From Sporosarcina sp. Te-1 (lineage in GTDB: Bacteria; Bacillota; Bacilli; Bacillales_A; Planococcaceae): a stretch of DNA of 64,000 nucleotides. Shown piece after piece: positions 28,619 to 36,740 of the stretch (position 1 is the stretch's first letter; every line of letters starts with the position of its first letter). The stretch lies in the NCBI RefSeq assembly GCF_017498505.1, contig NZ_CP071798.1:2625501-2689500 (forward strand). Direction: 5' to 3'. Both the position numbers and the translations under genes were made by a program. The notes below the pieces were generated by a model, which made no database searches, had not been told where the DNA came from, and worked only from the letters and a program-made list of their open reading frames with translations.

Positions 28619-29686
28619 TCACCCTCCTATTGCTTTTAACGGATCGATCCGTACAATCGTCATAACTGAAAATACTGCTCCCGCGATCGCCACAATTACT
28701 AGCACGCCTCCATACAAGAGCATAGTCGGAATGTCAAAAGAAACCGGGACCGCCGCAGGCAAGAATGCACCTGTTACCAGAGTGAGAACCAGGCCGATAG
28801 CAACACCGACAAACGCCAGCAGAAAAGTCTGGGCAATGACCGATCTAGATAAATAAAAACTGGAGATGCCTTGGGCCTTCATGACACCAAACATGCTGAT
28901 CTTTTGCACCGTCAACACGTATAAGAAAATAGCAACAATTACTGAAGAGATGATAAATAGAAAATAGATCATGAACGTCAATGTCAAATTCTGCTCGGTA
29001 TAGCCAGGTAGATTCTTGATAAATGTTTCTGTTTCTATCACTTCGAGTGAATCATCCGATACCGAATTGGCCGTTTCTTGTCCCCGGATAACAATCGCAT
29101 TGATCCGATCCTTGTTTGCTTCCACAGCCTCTCCATACTTCACCTGGTTCAACGTGTCCAAATCCATGTAAAGTACTGGAGATGCATTGAAACGGGATGC
29201 ATCCATAAACCCGACAATTTTTAATTTCCTATCTGTTGAAGAGATGCTTAATTCATCTCCCACAGCAAATCCATCTTCTTTCAACGATACATCAGCTACG
29301 ACTTCGTTTTCTCCATCGAAAGCGTCTCCCTCTTTAATGGAGGGCATTAAAAACTCATCCTTCCGAATACCGAACAAGGAGACATTTGTTTTCTTCTTCC
29401 CATTATTTGCAATCGCACTCATTTGCCCGAGAATCGCCGTTTCAACCGCTTTGATGTCCTTTTCCTGATCCAGAGTCAAAGACGACTGATACAAGCTTTT
29501 ATCTGATTCCTCCGTCAAGACGATTGCATCCGCTTTCCAATTGTCGACTGCTTCCCGGTTCAAATTTTTCAATCCAGTGGCCAATCCGGATAAAAAAAAG
29601 ACCAAATACGCCACCAACAGCAAGACACCTGTAATGAGCGTAAACCTCAATTTATTTTTCATAATCTCATTCCATGCTAAGAACAC
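28619..29686 (-). CDS. FtsX/MacB-type ABC permease, HrtB-like
   Basis: The protein of about 355 residues has one N-terminal membrane helix (LITGVLLLVAYLVFFLSGL), a large extracellular domain (about 50-235) and three C-terminal helices, the FtsX/MacB topology. The length matches HrtB-type permeases of heme efflux. The start is best placed at GTG 29686, where AAGGAG is 8 nt upstream; the GTG at 29695 abuts that site. It forms an operon with the ATPase downstream and hemAT upstream (gap about 15 nt). Confidence 0.82.
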   Translation of the reverse strand: MFLAWNEIMKNKLRFTLITGVLLLVAYLVFFLSGLATGLKNLNREAVDNWKADAIVLTEESDKSLYQSSLTLDQEKDIKAVETAILGQMSAIANNGKKKTNVSLFGIRKDEFLMPSIKEGDAFDGENEVVADVSLKEDGFAVGDELSISSTDRKLKIVGFMDASRFNASPVLYMDLDTLNQVKYGEAVEANKDRINAIVIRGQETANSVSDDSLEVIETETFIKNLPGYTEQNLTLTFMIYFLFIISSVIVAIFLYVLTVQKISMFGVMKAQGISSFYLSRSVIAQTFLLAFVGVAIGLVLTLVTGAFLPAAVPVSFDIPTMLLYGGVLVIVAIAGAVFSVMTIVRIDPLKAIGG

Positions 29687-29701
29687 ACTCTTCACTCTCC
29701 T

Positions 29702-30379
29702 TTATAGATGAATGGCTGCTTGATGAAGAGTGTCCGCTGTGGCAGACACTCGTTTTGTCTCTTTGCCTAGCTCATGGAAAACTTCCAATAAGGCTTGGAT
29801 ATCCAATTCCATACGTTGGATGTCATGCTCGTTCGAAATGATGGCACCGTGTATCTTTTCAAATTTCAATTTCGATTCACTCGATTTTTTTAGCCCAGCC
29901 TGAACACCTTGCCTTACCGCTTCGATCACATCCACAGTTTCACTGGTCAACTCAGTCGATTGACGGATATGATCTGTAATCTTTTCAACCGACTGCTTGG
30001 ATTGTTCTGCAAGCACTCGGATTTCTTGGGCCACGACCGCAAAACCTTTTCCGGCTTCACCTGCTCTTGCCGCTTCAATAGATGCATTCAGCGAGAGCAG
30101 ATTCGTTTGATCGGCGATTCGCTTCACAAGGCCGGCAATATTGTTAATCTCTTTGGAAGACCGGGTCAATTCACCAACAAGTTCTCCCATATGTTCCGTT
30201 TTTGTCATGACGGCTGTCATATGTACATCCAACCCACTGATTTTTTTGCCCCCTTTTTCTGCATAGGTACGAATATCCTCTACATCCTTAACAATGCTAT
30301 GAATGCGCGCCTGTATCCCCGATACATTTGTATTCACTTCTTCAACCGAGGCATTTGTTTCATCTGTCAAACGTGCCAA
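29702..30379 (-). pseudogene. hemAT: hemAT signalling half, cut off by an in-frame stop
   Basis: The 225 codons encode a methyl-accepting chemotaxis signalling domain with the hairpin tip [40 protein letters not shown]. It is in the same frame as the globin domain at 30395-31012, separated only by a TAA codon and five sense codons. Restarting would need a TTG at 30379 without a real ribosome site. I therefore read it as the C-terminal half of a nonsense-interrupted HemAT oxygen sensor for chemotaxis. A sequencing error cannot be excluded. Confidence 0.8.
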
Positions 30380-30394
30380 ACTTTCACTGATTGA

Positions 30395-31012
30395 TTATAT
30401 TTTCCCTTTCAACTCACTCTTCACACGCTCATATTGTTCTTTTTTAATCATTTCATTATTTCTTTCGTATGCTTCCAGTACGATCTGCATTTCCAAATTC
30501 AAAAGTTTCCCCACGGTTCGAGTGGCCTGCTCCTTGTGTGCCGGTGAACTCAAAGGCTCCGTAATTAAACGTACTAACACTTGCTCAATTTGAAAAAACA
30601 TCCCGACATACCATTTCGGCTCGACCCCCATCCTAAAATGGATTGCAGCCAATTTCTCTTTCTTCCGGATCGCTTCCTCGTCAAATATGCCTGTAAACAT
30701 ATCTATGATGTAATCCGCTACGACCCTCTTCAAGTGCTCCATATTGGACCGTTCTTCAATCAATTGACGAAGAGACGGGACTTCGAGAACTTTGTCGTAG
30801 AAGGTGGAAACTATCTCCGCGATCCCTCTTTGGACAAACGGCTTATATTGCTGAAGAAGGGCTAAATCATCCAAAGTGAAATGGATCAATTCCATCTGTT
30901 TTTGTAATGCAGGATATGTATAGAGACGGATAACAGGTTTTGGACAATCTACTGTGTTCGGTTGATTGGCACCAACAGAACGGTTGCTCTTTGAAAAGAA
31001 TTTGGTGACCAT
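30395..31012 (-). pseudogene. hemAT: hemAT globin sensor half, ending at a premature TAA
   Basis: The product of about 205 residues is a globin-coupled sensor domain. The segment LAAIHFRMGVEPKWYVG places the probable proximal heme ligand at His125, matching His123 of B. subtilis HemAT. Translation stops at TAA (30397-30395), directly before the linker that leads into the chemoreceptor domain. If translated alone it would be a soluble heme/oxygen-binding protein without signalling output. The start at 31012 has GGGG at 8 nt; ATG 31018 is too close to it. Confidence 0.8.
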
Positions 31013-31126
31013 TCTCATTTCCCCTTCCGCTGGCTGATTCCTATATTATGTATCCTAGCTTCACAAAATGTCAAATGTTTGTATATAGTTTTACAGAATG
31101 TTAGACAATATGGTCTGGCTACCTAT

Positions 31127-31567
31127 TCAACTGCTCATCCCATCCTTCCGAAAAACGAATTGAAATAGTATACCTAGTGTGAGACCGTACAAAAAGTGTC
31201 CAATCAGCCAATAGCCCATGGCAGGAAAGCTTCGGATGGGCGGTGTGCGTGCCGATAGGGCGGTCGTTGGATAAAGAAGAACACCAAGCAAAATATTGAT
31301 GACGACACACACAACGATAATCCGCCTGACCCTCCGCATTTGAATGAGCAAATAGAGACCATAGACAAGGAGTATGGATATGATTAAATGGAACAATACC
31401 TCAACCGGTTCAGAGTAGGTGTAATCTCGAAATACGGGGATATAATCTACATTCAATAGCAAGGTGTATACCTTGTAGTCAGTCGTATCCTCAATGATTT
31501 TAAAAAAGACCGAAAGCCCCAGACCGGCAAGAATGCCGAGACTAGCAAGCTGTAAACCTTTTTTCAT
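31127..31567 (-). CDS. Four-helix membrane protein, unknown function
   Basis: The 146-residue product has about four hydrophobic segments (LASLGILAGLGLSVFF; VLFHLIISILLVYGLYLLI; IIVVCVVINILLGVLLY; WLIGHFLYGLTLGILFQFVF). The ATG at 31567 follows GGGGAGAGG. It is divergent from the CarH-like regulator, and the 11-bp-repeat operator covers its promoter region, so it is the likely target of that regulator. No family is recognised with confidence. Confidence 0.72.
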   Translation of the reverse strand: MKKGLQLASLGILAGLGLSVFFKIIEDTTDYKVYTLLLNVDYIPVFRDYTYSEPVEVLFHLIISILLVYGLYLLIQMRRVRRIIVVCVVINILLGVLLYPTTALSARTPPIRSFPAMGYWLIGHFLYGLTLGILFQFVFRKDGMSS

Positions 31568-31589
31568 GTCCTCTCCCCTTTGAAGTTGA

Positions 31590-31622
31590 TGAACACAAAC
31601 ACTATACAATCATTGTACATCA
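31590..31622. promoter_or_regulatory. Candidate CarH/LitR-type operator, 11-bp direct repeats
   Basis: ACA occurs at 31595, 31606 and 31617, exactly 11 bp apart. The second and third repeats (ACTATACAATC, ATTGTACATCA) fit nnTnnACAnnn, the pattern of tandem CarA/CarH sites. The operator lies between two divergent genes and overlaps TATAGT, a -10 for the minus-strand gene. Confidence 0.55.
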
Positions 31623-31626
31623 AACG

Positions 31627-31655
31627 TTGTATGCGTGTAAAAAATCGGATATACT
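31627..31655 (+). promoter_or_regulatory. Promoter of the CarH-like regulator gene
   Basis: TTGTAT (31627-31632) and TATACT (31650-31655) are spaced 17 nt apart, just downstream of the 11-bp repeat operator. Confidence 0.6.
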
Positions 31656-31690
31656 AATGGCAGCGTCTTGTGAAGGAAGTGAGCACCCGA

Positions 31691-32599
31691 ATGTCAGTCT
31701 CAGAAAATGGAGTGTATACGATTAAACAAGTAGCCGAGGCCACCGGGCTTTCGACACAAGTCATCCGTAAATGGGAAGAGAGATATTCATTAGTTCTCCC
31801 CGATCGCCTGCCCAACGGATATCGAGTCTATAGCGAGCAGGATATTCAACTTTTAACCAAAGTAAAAATGCTGGCGGATCAAGGCTTCCCAATTCGCCAA
31901 GCAGCAACGATAGCCAAAGAAAAATTGGAGGAAGGAGTCCAAGTCCCGTTACCTCCGATGTTTGCGGTCCAGCCAACATATGACAAAGAAACAGTCTGTA
32001 AGCTATTAGAAAGCGGAACAGTTTGCGATGAAATCGAACTAAATGTTCTCTTACAGAACGCCTATCTCCAATTAGGACTAGCCCAATTTCTCGATTCCAT
32101 CGTCATCCCTTTTTTGAAGGAAGTCGGTTTGCGGTGGGAGAGAGGCGAATGGGACGAGTATCAAGAGTCGGTGTCAAGTTTAGTCGTCCGGGATTTCCTT
32201 GTTCAAATCAGAAGAACCCACCAATATCGAAACGATGCGCCTATCCTCATCGCGGCATGCCTACCTCTAGAAAGGCATGAAATTCCAATCCATATTCTTG
32301 CGCTCAAAAGCATGATGAGAGGTTATAAAACCATTGTCGTAGCCGCTTCACCTGCACCTGGCGCCATCCAATCACTTGTCAAGAGGTTGAAGCCCGTCAA
32401 AGTTTTGCTTTCCGCCTCGACCACCTTGCCCTTCGAGGAAAGTCCAGGCCTTCTAGAAGAAATGGATGCGTTTGCGGCAACTCAAAAATCCACCGATTTC
32501 TATCTCGGTGGTCATGGAGCGCTCCTATATACTGCTAACCGTCCTGTCAAAGCATTGAGAATTACTAACAGTTTTGAAGATGTTTTTGCAAGAAAATAA
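31691..32599 (+). CDS. MerR-family regulator with CarH/LitR-like B12-binding domain
   Basis: The protein of about 302 residues has a MerR helix-turn-helix (YTIKQVAEATGLSTQVIRKWEERY; residues 9-32), a helical-bundle cap (about 95-175) and a Rossmann-like B12-binding fold (about 180-300). In light-sensing CarH proteins the cap carries W-x9-EH. Here W149 and E159 are present but the His is Ser160. The lower-ligand motif reads ERHEIP (194-199), keeping His196 but lacking the final Gly. It may bind cobalamin poorly or act without light sensing. The ATG at 31691 is preferred, with AAGGAAGTGA upstream. Confidence 0.85.
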   Translation: MSVSENGVYTIKQVAEATGLSTQVIRKWEERYSLVLPDRLPNGYRVYSEQDIQLLTKVKMLADQGFPIRQAATIAKEKLEEGVQVPLPPMFAVQPTYDKETVCKLLESGTVCDEIELNVLLQNAYLQLGLAQFLDSIVIPFLKEVGLRWERGEWDEYQESVSSLVVRDFLVQIRRTHQYRNDAPILIAACLPLERHEIPIHILALKSMMRGYKTIVVAASPAPGAIQSLVKRLKPVKVLLSASTTLPFEESPGLLEEMDAFAATQKSTDFYLGGHGALLYTANRPVKALRITNSFEDVFARK

Positions 32600-32627
32600 A
32601 TTGGGGCATATGAGGGTGGACCCTGTT

Positions 32628-32810
32628 TTATTGATAAGCTGGCGGCAATTCCGATTCATCGAAACCGACCGCCTCTTTTCTTCTGTCGACACTCGCCTCA
32701 TCGCTTGGGTAATGAACCGGCGCGCCCTCTCCAATCATATCCAAAGAGGCAATATAATCTAAATCCCGTCTGCGTTCCATCTCAGCTGGGTCAACTGGCA
32801 TGCGTTCCAT
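32628..32810 (-). CDS. Small hydrophilic protein, unknown function
   Basis: Sixty codons encode a highly charged protein rich in Asp, Glu and Arg (MERMPVDPAEMERRRDLDY start, YPSDEASVDRR in the middle) without membrane segments or cysteines. AAGGAGG lies 9-10 nt before the ATG, which supports a real gene. It converges on the CarH-like gene, leaving 28 nt between the stops. No family is recognised. Confidence 0.55.
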   Translation of the reverse strand: MERMPVDPAEMERRRDLDYIASLDMIGEGAPVHYPSDEASVDRRKEAVGFDESELPPAYQ

Positions 32811-33045
32811 TCATGTCATCCTCCTTCAAAGTATTCCATGACCAATCCGGACAATCACCAATGAACCAAAGGACTCTGCTCCTTCCGCTTCCCCCTATCA
32901 CATAAAAAAGAGTAAACTATTATATTACCTTTTTACCCGCAGTATACTAAATTTTCAGTCACCAAACAAAAGAATATCCCGTTTCACCGCTACCCATAAA
33001 GGATATACTATAAATAAAGGTACGTCTTGAAGGAGGTAGATTTAT

Positions 33046-33438
33046 ATGAAGCGAATCGTCCTCTTTGATGGTGAATGCAACTTCTGCAATTCCAGCGTCC
33101 AATTTATCATCAAACGCGATCCGTCCAATCATTTTCTCTTTTCATCATTGCAAAGCGAGACCGGCAAGAAATACGTGAAACAATATCATATTCCGGACGA
33201 TGTGGACAGCCTTGTCCTGATTGCAAACGGAAGAGCCTACACAAAGTCTTCAGCTGCCCTGCACATCGCAAAAAAACTCGATGGGCTCTGGCACCTACTC
33301 TTCCTATTTATACTCGTTCCCCGAAAAATCCGTGACAGCGTCTATGATTACGTGGCTAGAAATCGCTATAAATGGTTTGGCAAACGGGAAGAAGCATGCA
33401 TGCTTCCGACACCCGAAGAACGGAAACGATTCATTTGA
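33046..33438 (+). CDS. DCC-family thiol-disulfide oxidoreductase-like protein (DUF393)
   Basis: The 130-residue protein opens IVLFDGECNFCNSSVQF, the DxxCxxC motif that names the family, in a thioredoxin-like context. The central hydrophobic segment LWHLLFLFILVPRKIRDSVYDYVARNRYKWFG is also typical. Members are annotated as predicted thiol oxidoreductases; substrates are unknown. GAAGGAGGT precedes the ATG and a clear terminator follows, so it is monocistronic. Confidence 0.88.
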   Translation: MKRIVLFDGECNFCNSSVQFIIKRDPSNHFLFSSLQSETGKKYVKQYHIPDDVDSLVLIANGRAYTKSSAALHIAKKLDGLWHLLFLFILVPRKIRDSVYDYVARNRYKWFGKREEACMLPTPEERKRFI

Positions 33439-33445
33439 AAAGACA

Positions 33446-33475
33446 CGCTTCCTGCTATTTTGCAGGAAGCGTTTT
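33446..33475 (+). terminator. Terminator of the DCC-family gene
   Basis: CGCTTCCTGC (33446-33455) and GCAGGAAGCG (33462-33471) form a perfect 10-bp stem followed by TTTTCT. Confidence 0.88.
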
Positions 33476-33489
33476 CTCATGCAAGCACG

Positions 33490-33519
33490 AAAAAGGAGAT
33501 AAACAGGATGTTTATCTCC
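33490..33519 (-). terminator. Terminator of the aldehyde dehydrogenase/DUF779 operon
   Basis: On the minus strand GGAGATAAAC (33519-33510) and GTTTATCTCC (33504-33495) form a 10-bp stem with a 5-nt loop, followed by TTTTTCG. Confidence 0.88.
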
Positions 33520-33540
33520 TCCAGCAACAAAAGAAGTTTC

Positions 33541-33909
33541 TTATGTTTCCGTCGCTTGTTGAATCTTTTCATTTTCTTCCGCCGTAAAAGCGCGAGATCT
33601 GGTGAGGAACCGTTTACCTTCGACACCTTCCAGTGAAAACATGCCGCCCCTTCCGTCCACGACATCAATGATCAGTTGCGTATGCTTCCAATAATCATAC
33701 TGGTTCCTAAGCATATAAAAGGGAACACCGCCGATATGGCCGAGAAGGACATCTTGGTCGCCGATGATCAAGTCGCCTTCCGGATAGCACATTGGGGAAG
33801 ACCCATCACAGCAGCCGCCCGATTGATGGAACATGAGAGGTCCGTGTTTCGCCTTCAGCTTCTCAATCAATTCCAAAGCAGCGTCTGTGGCAAGAACACG
33901 TTCAGGCAT
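33541..33909 (-). CDS. DUF779 protein associated with acetaldehyde dehydrogenase
   Basis: The 122-residue protein contains GPLMFHQSGGCCDGSSPMCYPEGDL, with vicinal cysteines and a third Cys, the hallmark of DUF779. The family is usually found beside ExaC/AldB-type acetaldehyde dehydrogenases, as here (gap 18 nt). The biochemical role is not established; a metal- or thiol-linked helper is an inference. It shares the operon terminator at 33490-33519. Confidence 0.88.
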   Translation of the reverse strand: MPERVLATDAALELIEKLKAKHGPLMFHQSGGCCDGSSPMCYPEGDLIIGDQDVLLGHIGGVPFYMLRNQYDYWKHTQLIIDVVDGRGGMFSLEGVEGKRFLTRSRAFTAEENEKIQQATET

Positions 33910-33927
33910 GGACCCGGCTCCTTTCCA

Positions 33928-35469
33928 TTAAAAGAATCCTAGCTTGTCTTCACTATAGCTGACGAGCATATTTTTCGTCTGTTGGTAGTGCGCCAACATT
34001 TGAAGGTGGTTTTCCCGCCCAATGCCAGACGCCTTATATCCACCGAATGCAGCATGGGCCGGATAGGCATGATAGCAATTTGTCCATACGCGCCCCGCCT
34101 CAATGCCGCGCCCGAAACGATACGCCGTATTCATATCCCGTGTCCACACCCCTGCACCTAAACCGTATAACGTATCATTAGCGATTTCCAGCGCCTCTTC
34201 CTTCGTTTTGAAGGTCGTCACGGATACAACAGGGCCAAAGATCTCTTCTTGGAAAATCCGCATCTTATTATTTCCTTTGAAAACAGTCGGTTGGATATAA
34301 TACCCGTCCGCAAGTTCCCCTTCCAGCTTGTTCCGGTCGCCTCCAACGAGGCAGTCTGCGCCTTCCTGCTTTCCGATATCGAGATAGGAAAGGATTTTTT
34401 CCATTTGCTCCGTCGAAGCCTGCGCTCCCATCATGACAGTCGGGTCGAGCGGATTGCCGGTTTTAATTGCTTTCACCCGCTCAATTGCACGTTCCATGAA
34501 TTTGTCATAGATGGATTCTTGGATGAGCGCACGGGAAGGACATGTACAGACCTCTCCTTGATTCAACGCAAATAGGACAAATCCCTCCACCGCCTTATCA
34601 AGGAATGAATCGTCCTCTGCCATTACATCCTCAAAGAAAATATTCGGCGATTTGCCGCCAAGTTCAAGCGTAACAGGAATCAAATTCTGTGAAGCATATT
34701 GCATAATCAGGCGGCCCGTCGTCGTTTCTCCTGTAAACGCAATCTTCCCGATTCGCGGGCTGGACGCAAGCGGTTTTCCTGCTTCTAGGCCAAACCCGTT
34801 TACGATATTGACGACGCCCGCCGGCAATAAATCTTCAATTAACTCCATGAGTACAAGGATCGAAGCCGGCGTCTGCTCGGCAGGCTTCAAGACCACACAG
34901 TTCCCTGCAGCGAGTGCCGGAGCCAGCTTCCAAACTGCCATGAGAAGCGGGAAGTTCCACGGAATGATCTGCCCGACAACTCCAATAGGCTCATGGAAAT
35001 GGTAAGCCACGGTGTTGTTGTCAATTTGGCTGACGCCGCCTTCCTGTGAACGGATTGCGGACGCGAAGTAGCGGAAATGGTCAATCGCTAATGGAAGATC
35101 GGCATTAAGCGTTTCCCGTACCGCTTTTCCATTTTCCCATGTCTCTGCGACTGCAAGCATCTCCAGGTTTTCTTCCATTCGATCAGCAATCTTCAAAAGG
35201 ATATTCGCGCGTTCCGTAACGGATGTCTTACCCCAAGCATCCTTAGCGGCATGCGCTGCATCGAGAGCCAGCTCAATGTCCTCTGCAGTGGAACGGGCCA
35301 CTTGTGTAAACACTTTACCGGTTACAGGCGTCGGATTATCAAAGTACTCCCCTTTCACAGGGGCTGTCCATTTGCCGCCGATGTAATTATCGTACCGCTC
35401 TTTGAAATTCACTTTTGCCCCTTCTGTGTTCGGAAACGCATAAACGTGTTTTTCTACAGCTTGTACCAT
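33928..35469 (-). CDS. NAD-dependent acetaldehyde dehydrogenase (ExaC/AldB type)
   Basis: It oxidises short aliphatic aldehydes to acids with NAD. The 513-residue protein has the family blocks [22 protein letters not shown], the Glu motif LELGGKSPN and the catalytic cysteine in [11 protein letters not shown]. The ATG follows AGGGAGGAA. A near-consensus cre site lies about 100 nt upstream, suggesting carbon catabolite repression. It forms an operon with DUF779. The exact aldehyde substrate is inferred from the subfamily. Confidence 0.93.
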   Translation of the reverse strand: MVQAVEKHVYAFPNTEGAKVNFKERYDNYIGGKWTAPVKGEYFDNPTPVTGKVFTQVARSTAEDIELALDAAHAAKDAWGKTSVTERANILLKIADRMEENLEMLAVAETWENGKAVRETLNADLPLAIDHFRYFASAIRSQEGGVSQIDNNTVAYHFHEPIGVVGQIIPWNFPLLMAVWKLAPALAAGNCVVLKPAEQTPASILVLMELIEDLLPAGVVNIVNGFGLEAGKPLASSPRIGKIAFTGETTTGRLIMQYASQNLIPVTLELGGKSPNIFFEDVMAEDDSFLDKAVEGFVLFALNQGEVCTCPSRALIQESIYDKFMERAIERVKAIKTGNPLDPTVMMGAQASTEQMEKILSYLDIGKQEGADCLVGGDRNKLEGELADGYYIQPTVFKGNNKMRIFQEEIFGPVVSVTTFKTKEEALEIANDTLYGLGAGVWTRDMNTAYRFGRGIEAGRVWTNCYHAYPAHAAFGGYKASGIGRENHLQMLAHYQQTKNMLVSYSEDKLGFF

Positions 35470-35565
35470 GTTCCATTCCTCCCTATTCTCTTAAAAATTG
35501 CTATTGTAAAGTGCTTGATTGCACACAAAGCCACCTTATGAAGAAATAAGACAAGTTATTCATTT

Positions 35566-35597
35566 TGAATGCGCTTACATTTTACCAGGGTAAAAAT
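35566..35597. promoter_or_regulatory. cre-like site and inverted repeat upstream of the aldehyde dehydrogenase
   Basis: On the minus strand TGTAAGCGCATTCA (35579-35566) differs from the CcpA cre consensus TGWAANCGNTNWCA at one position. Next to it TTTTACC-AG-GGTAAAA (35580-35595) is a 7-bp perfect inverted repeat that could bind a second regulator. Binding is inferred. Confidence 0.5.
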
Positions 35598-36134
35598 GCC
35601 TCTTATCTCTTATTTCCACCCTCATTCTATCTGACTATATTAATCATTTCAAGTTATATGACTATCAGAATACATATTATAGATTGTCTTTTTTAAAAAA
35701 TATGATAGTATGGAATATCAGTCACAAAAATACATAAAAGGAGAATTATAAGTGATTTTTTAAGACTATAGACTGCATTCACTGTCGTGTTTCCCCTTAG
35801 AGAATTCCATCCGTCATGTAAAGACATCCTGTGATATCTACTATATAAAACAAACTAAATAAACGATTTCAGTTACCGTTGTTTTTCATTACTGGCGGGC
35901 GATTTCCACGGACACAGCCTCGGATAATCGAACAGCGCAGGGTTCGATTCACCGTCTTGCTGCTACTTTTGCAGAAATTAAGGCGTCCGATGCTCCGAAT
36001 GCTACGCTTTTACTTGCAGAAGTAATTGCTTTTCCCGCAAGAGCAGCTGCCTTCCATTCCAAGCAACTGAAGTCGCTTCAGACAAATCATTTGTTTGTTC
36101 TATATAGCTAAAAAAACTATTGTGAGGTATTGAA
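35598..36134. other. Gene-poor, decayed stretch upstream of the ABC exporter remnant
   Basis: There is no complete gene here. A strong ribosome site (AAAAGGAGAATTATAA) at about 35737-35752 leads into GTG-ATT-TTT-TAA (35753-35764), a three-codon ORF. From 35863 to 36111 one plus-strand frame is open for 82 codons but has no start codon. The stretch looks like residue of lost genes. Confidence 0.45.
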
Positions 36135-36658
36135 TTGAAAAATTACGCTCCACTTGCACGTTTTCTAAAACCCTATAAGGCGTCAATTGTATTGGGATCA
36201 TCGGTTGCTTTAATCGCGGCTCTACGCCAATCGATCCAACTGACATCCGGTATGTTCCACACGCACCTTACCTATTTTCAGGTACCATTGAAAAGAACAT
36301 TTCCTTTGGCCGCAAATGCAACAGCAAAGAGATTCAGGCCGTCTCCAGTTTGGTCGGGCTGCATCCTTTGATTGAACTCTTGCCGGAGCAATATGAAACA
36401 AAAATAGGCTCTGAACATCAAAGCCTTTCTGCAGGCCAGCAACAACGCCTGTCCATCGCACGTCTCCTGTTAGACCCACCACAAGTAGTGATTTTAGACG
36501 AGGCACTCAGTAATGTCGATGAGCTTTCACAGCAAATATTGTTCGAGGTCTTGAAGCAACACATTCCGACGATCATTTTAATATCCCATAATAACAACCA
36601 CGTTACCTGGGCCGATCATACGCTTCCATGTTCTTCTAAAGAAAAGTTGGCGTTTTAA
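36135..36658 (+). pseudogene. Remnant of an ABC exporter (fused membrane-ATPase type)
   Basis: The first 34 codons read as the N terminus of an ABC exporter membrane domain (YAPLARFLKPYKASIVLG). The frame then jumps: from about 36268, in another frame, comes the end of the ATPase domain with PYLFSGTIEKNISFGRK (Q-loop region), LSAGQQQRLSIARLLL (signature) and VVILDEALSNVDEL (Walker B). The rest of the membrane domain and Walker A are missing. A large internal deletion plus frameshift has destroyed the gene. The ATPase part alone spans about 36350-36658 in one open frame. Confidence 0.85.
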
Positions 36659-36740
36659 ACATCTGCTCATTTTTCCGTAATAATTTGTTAACATCTTCCC
36701 TTTACAATCAACTTAACTACTTAGTAAAGGGGTTTTATTC

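Noticed and set aside
35521..35540. Sigma-54 promoter before the aldehyde dehydrogenase
   Set aside because: The GG and GC doublets (TGGCTTTGTGTGCA) are 8 nt apart instead of 10, so it does not fit the -24/-12 consensus.
36222..36506. Minus-strand ORF over the ABC exporter remnant
   Set aside because: The plus strand carries clear ABC signature and Walker B motifs; the minus frame is a shadow.
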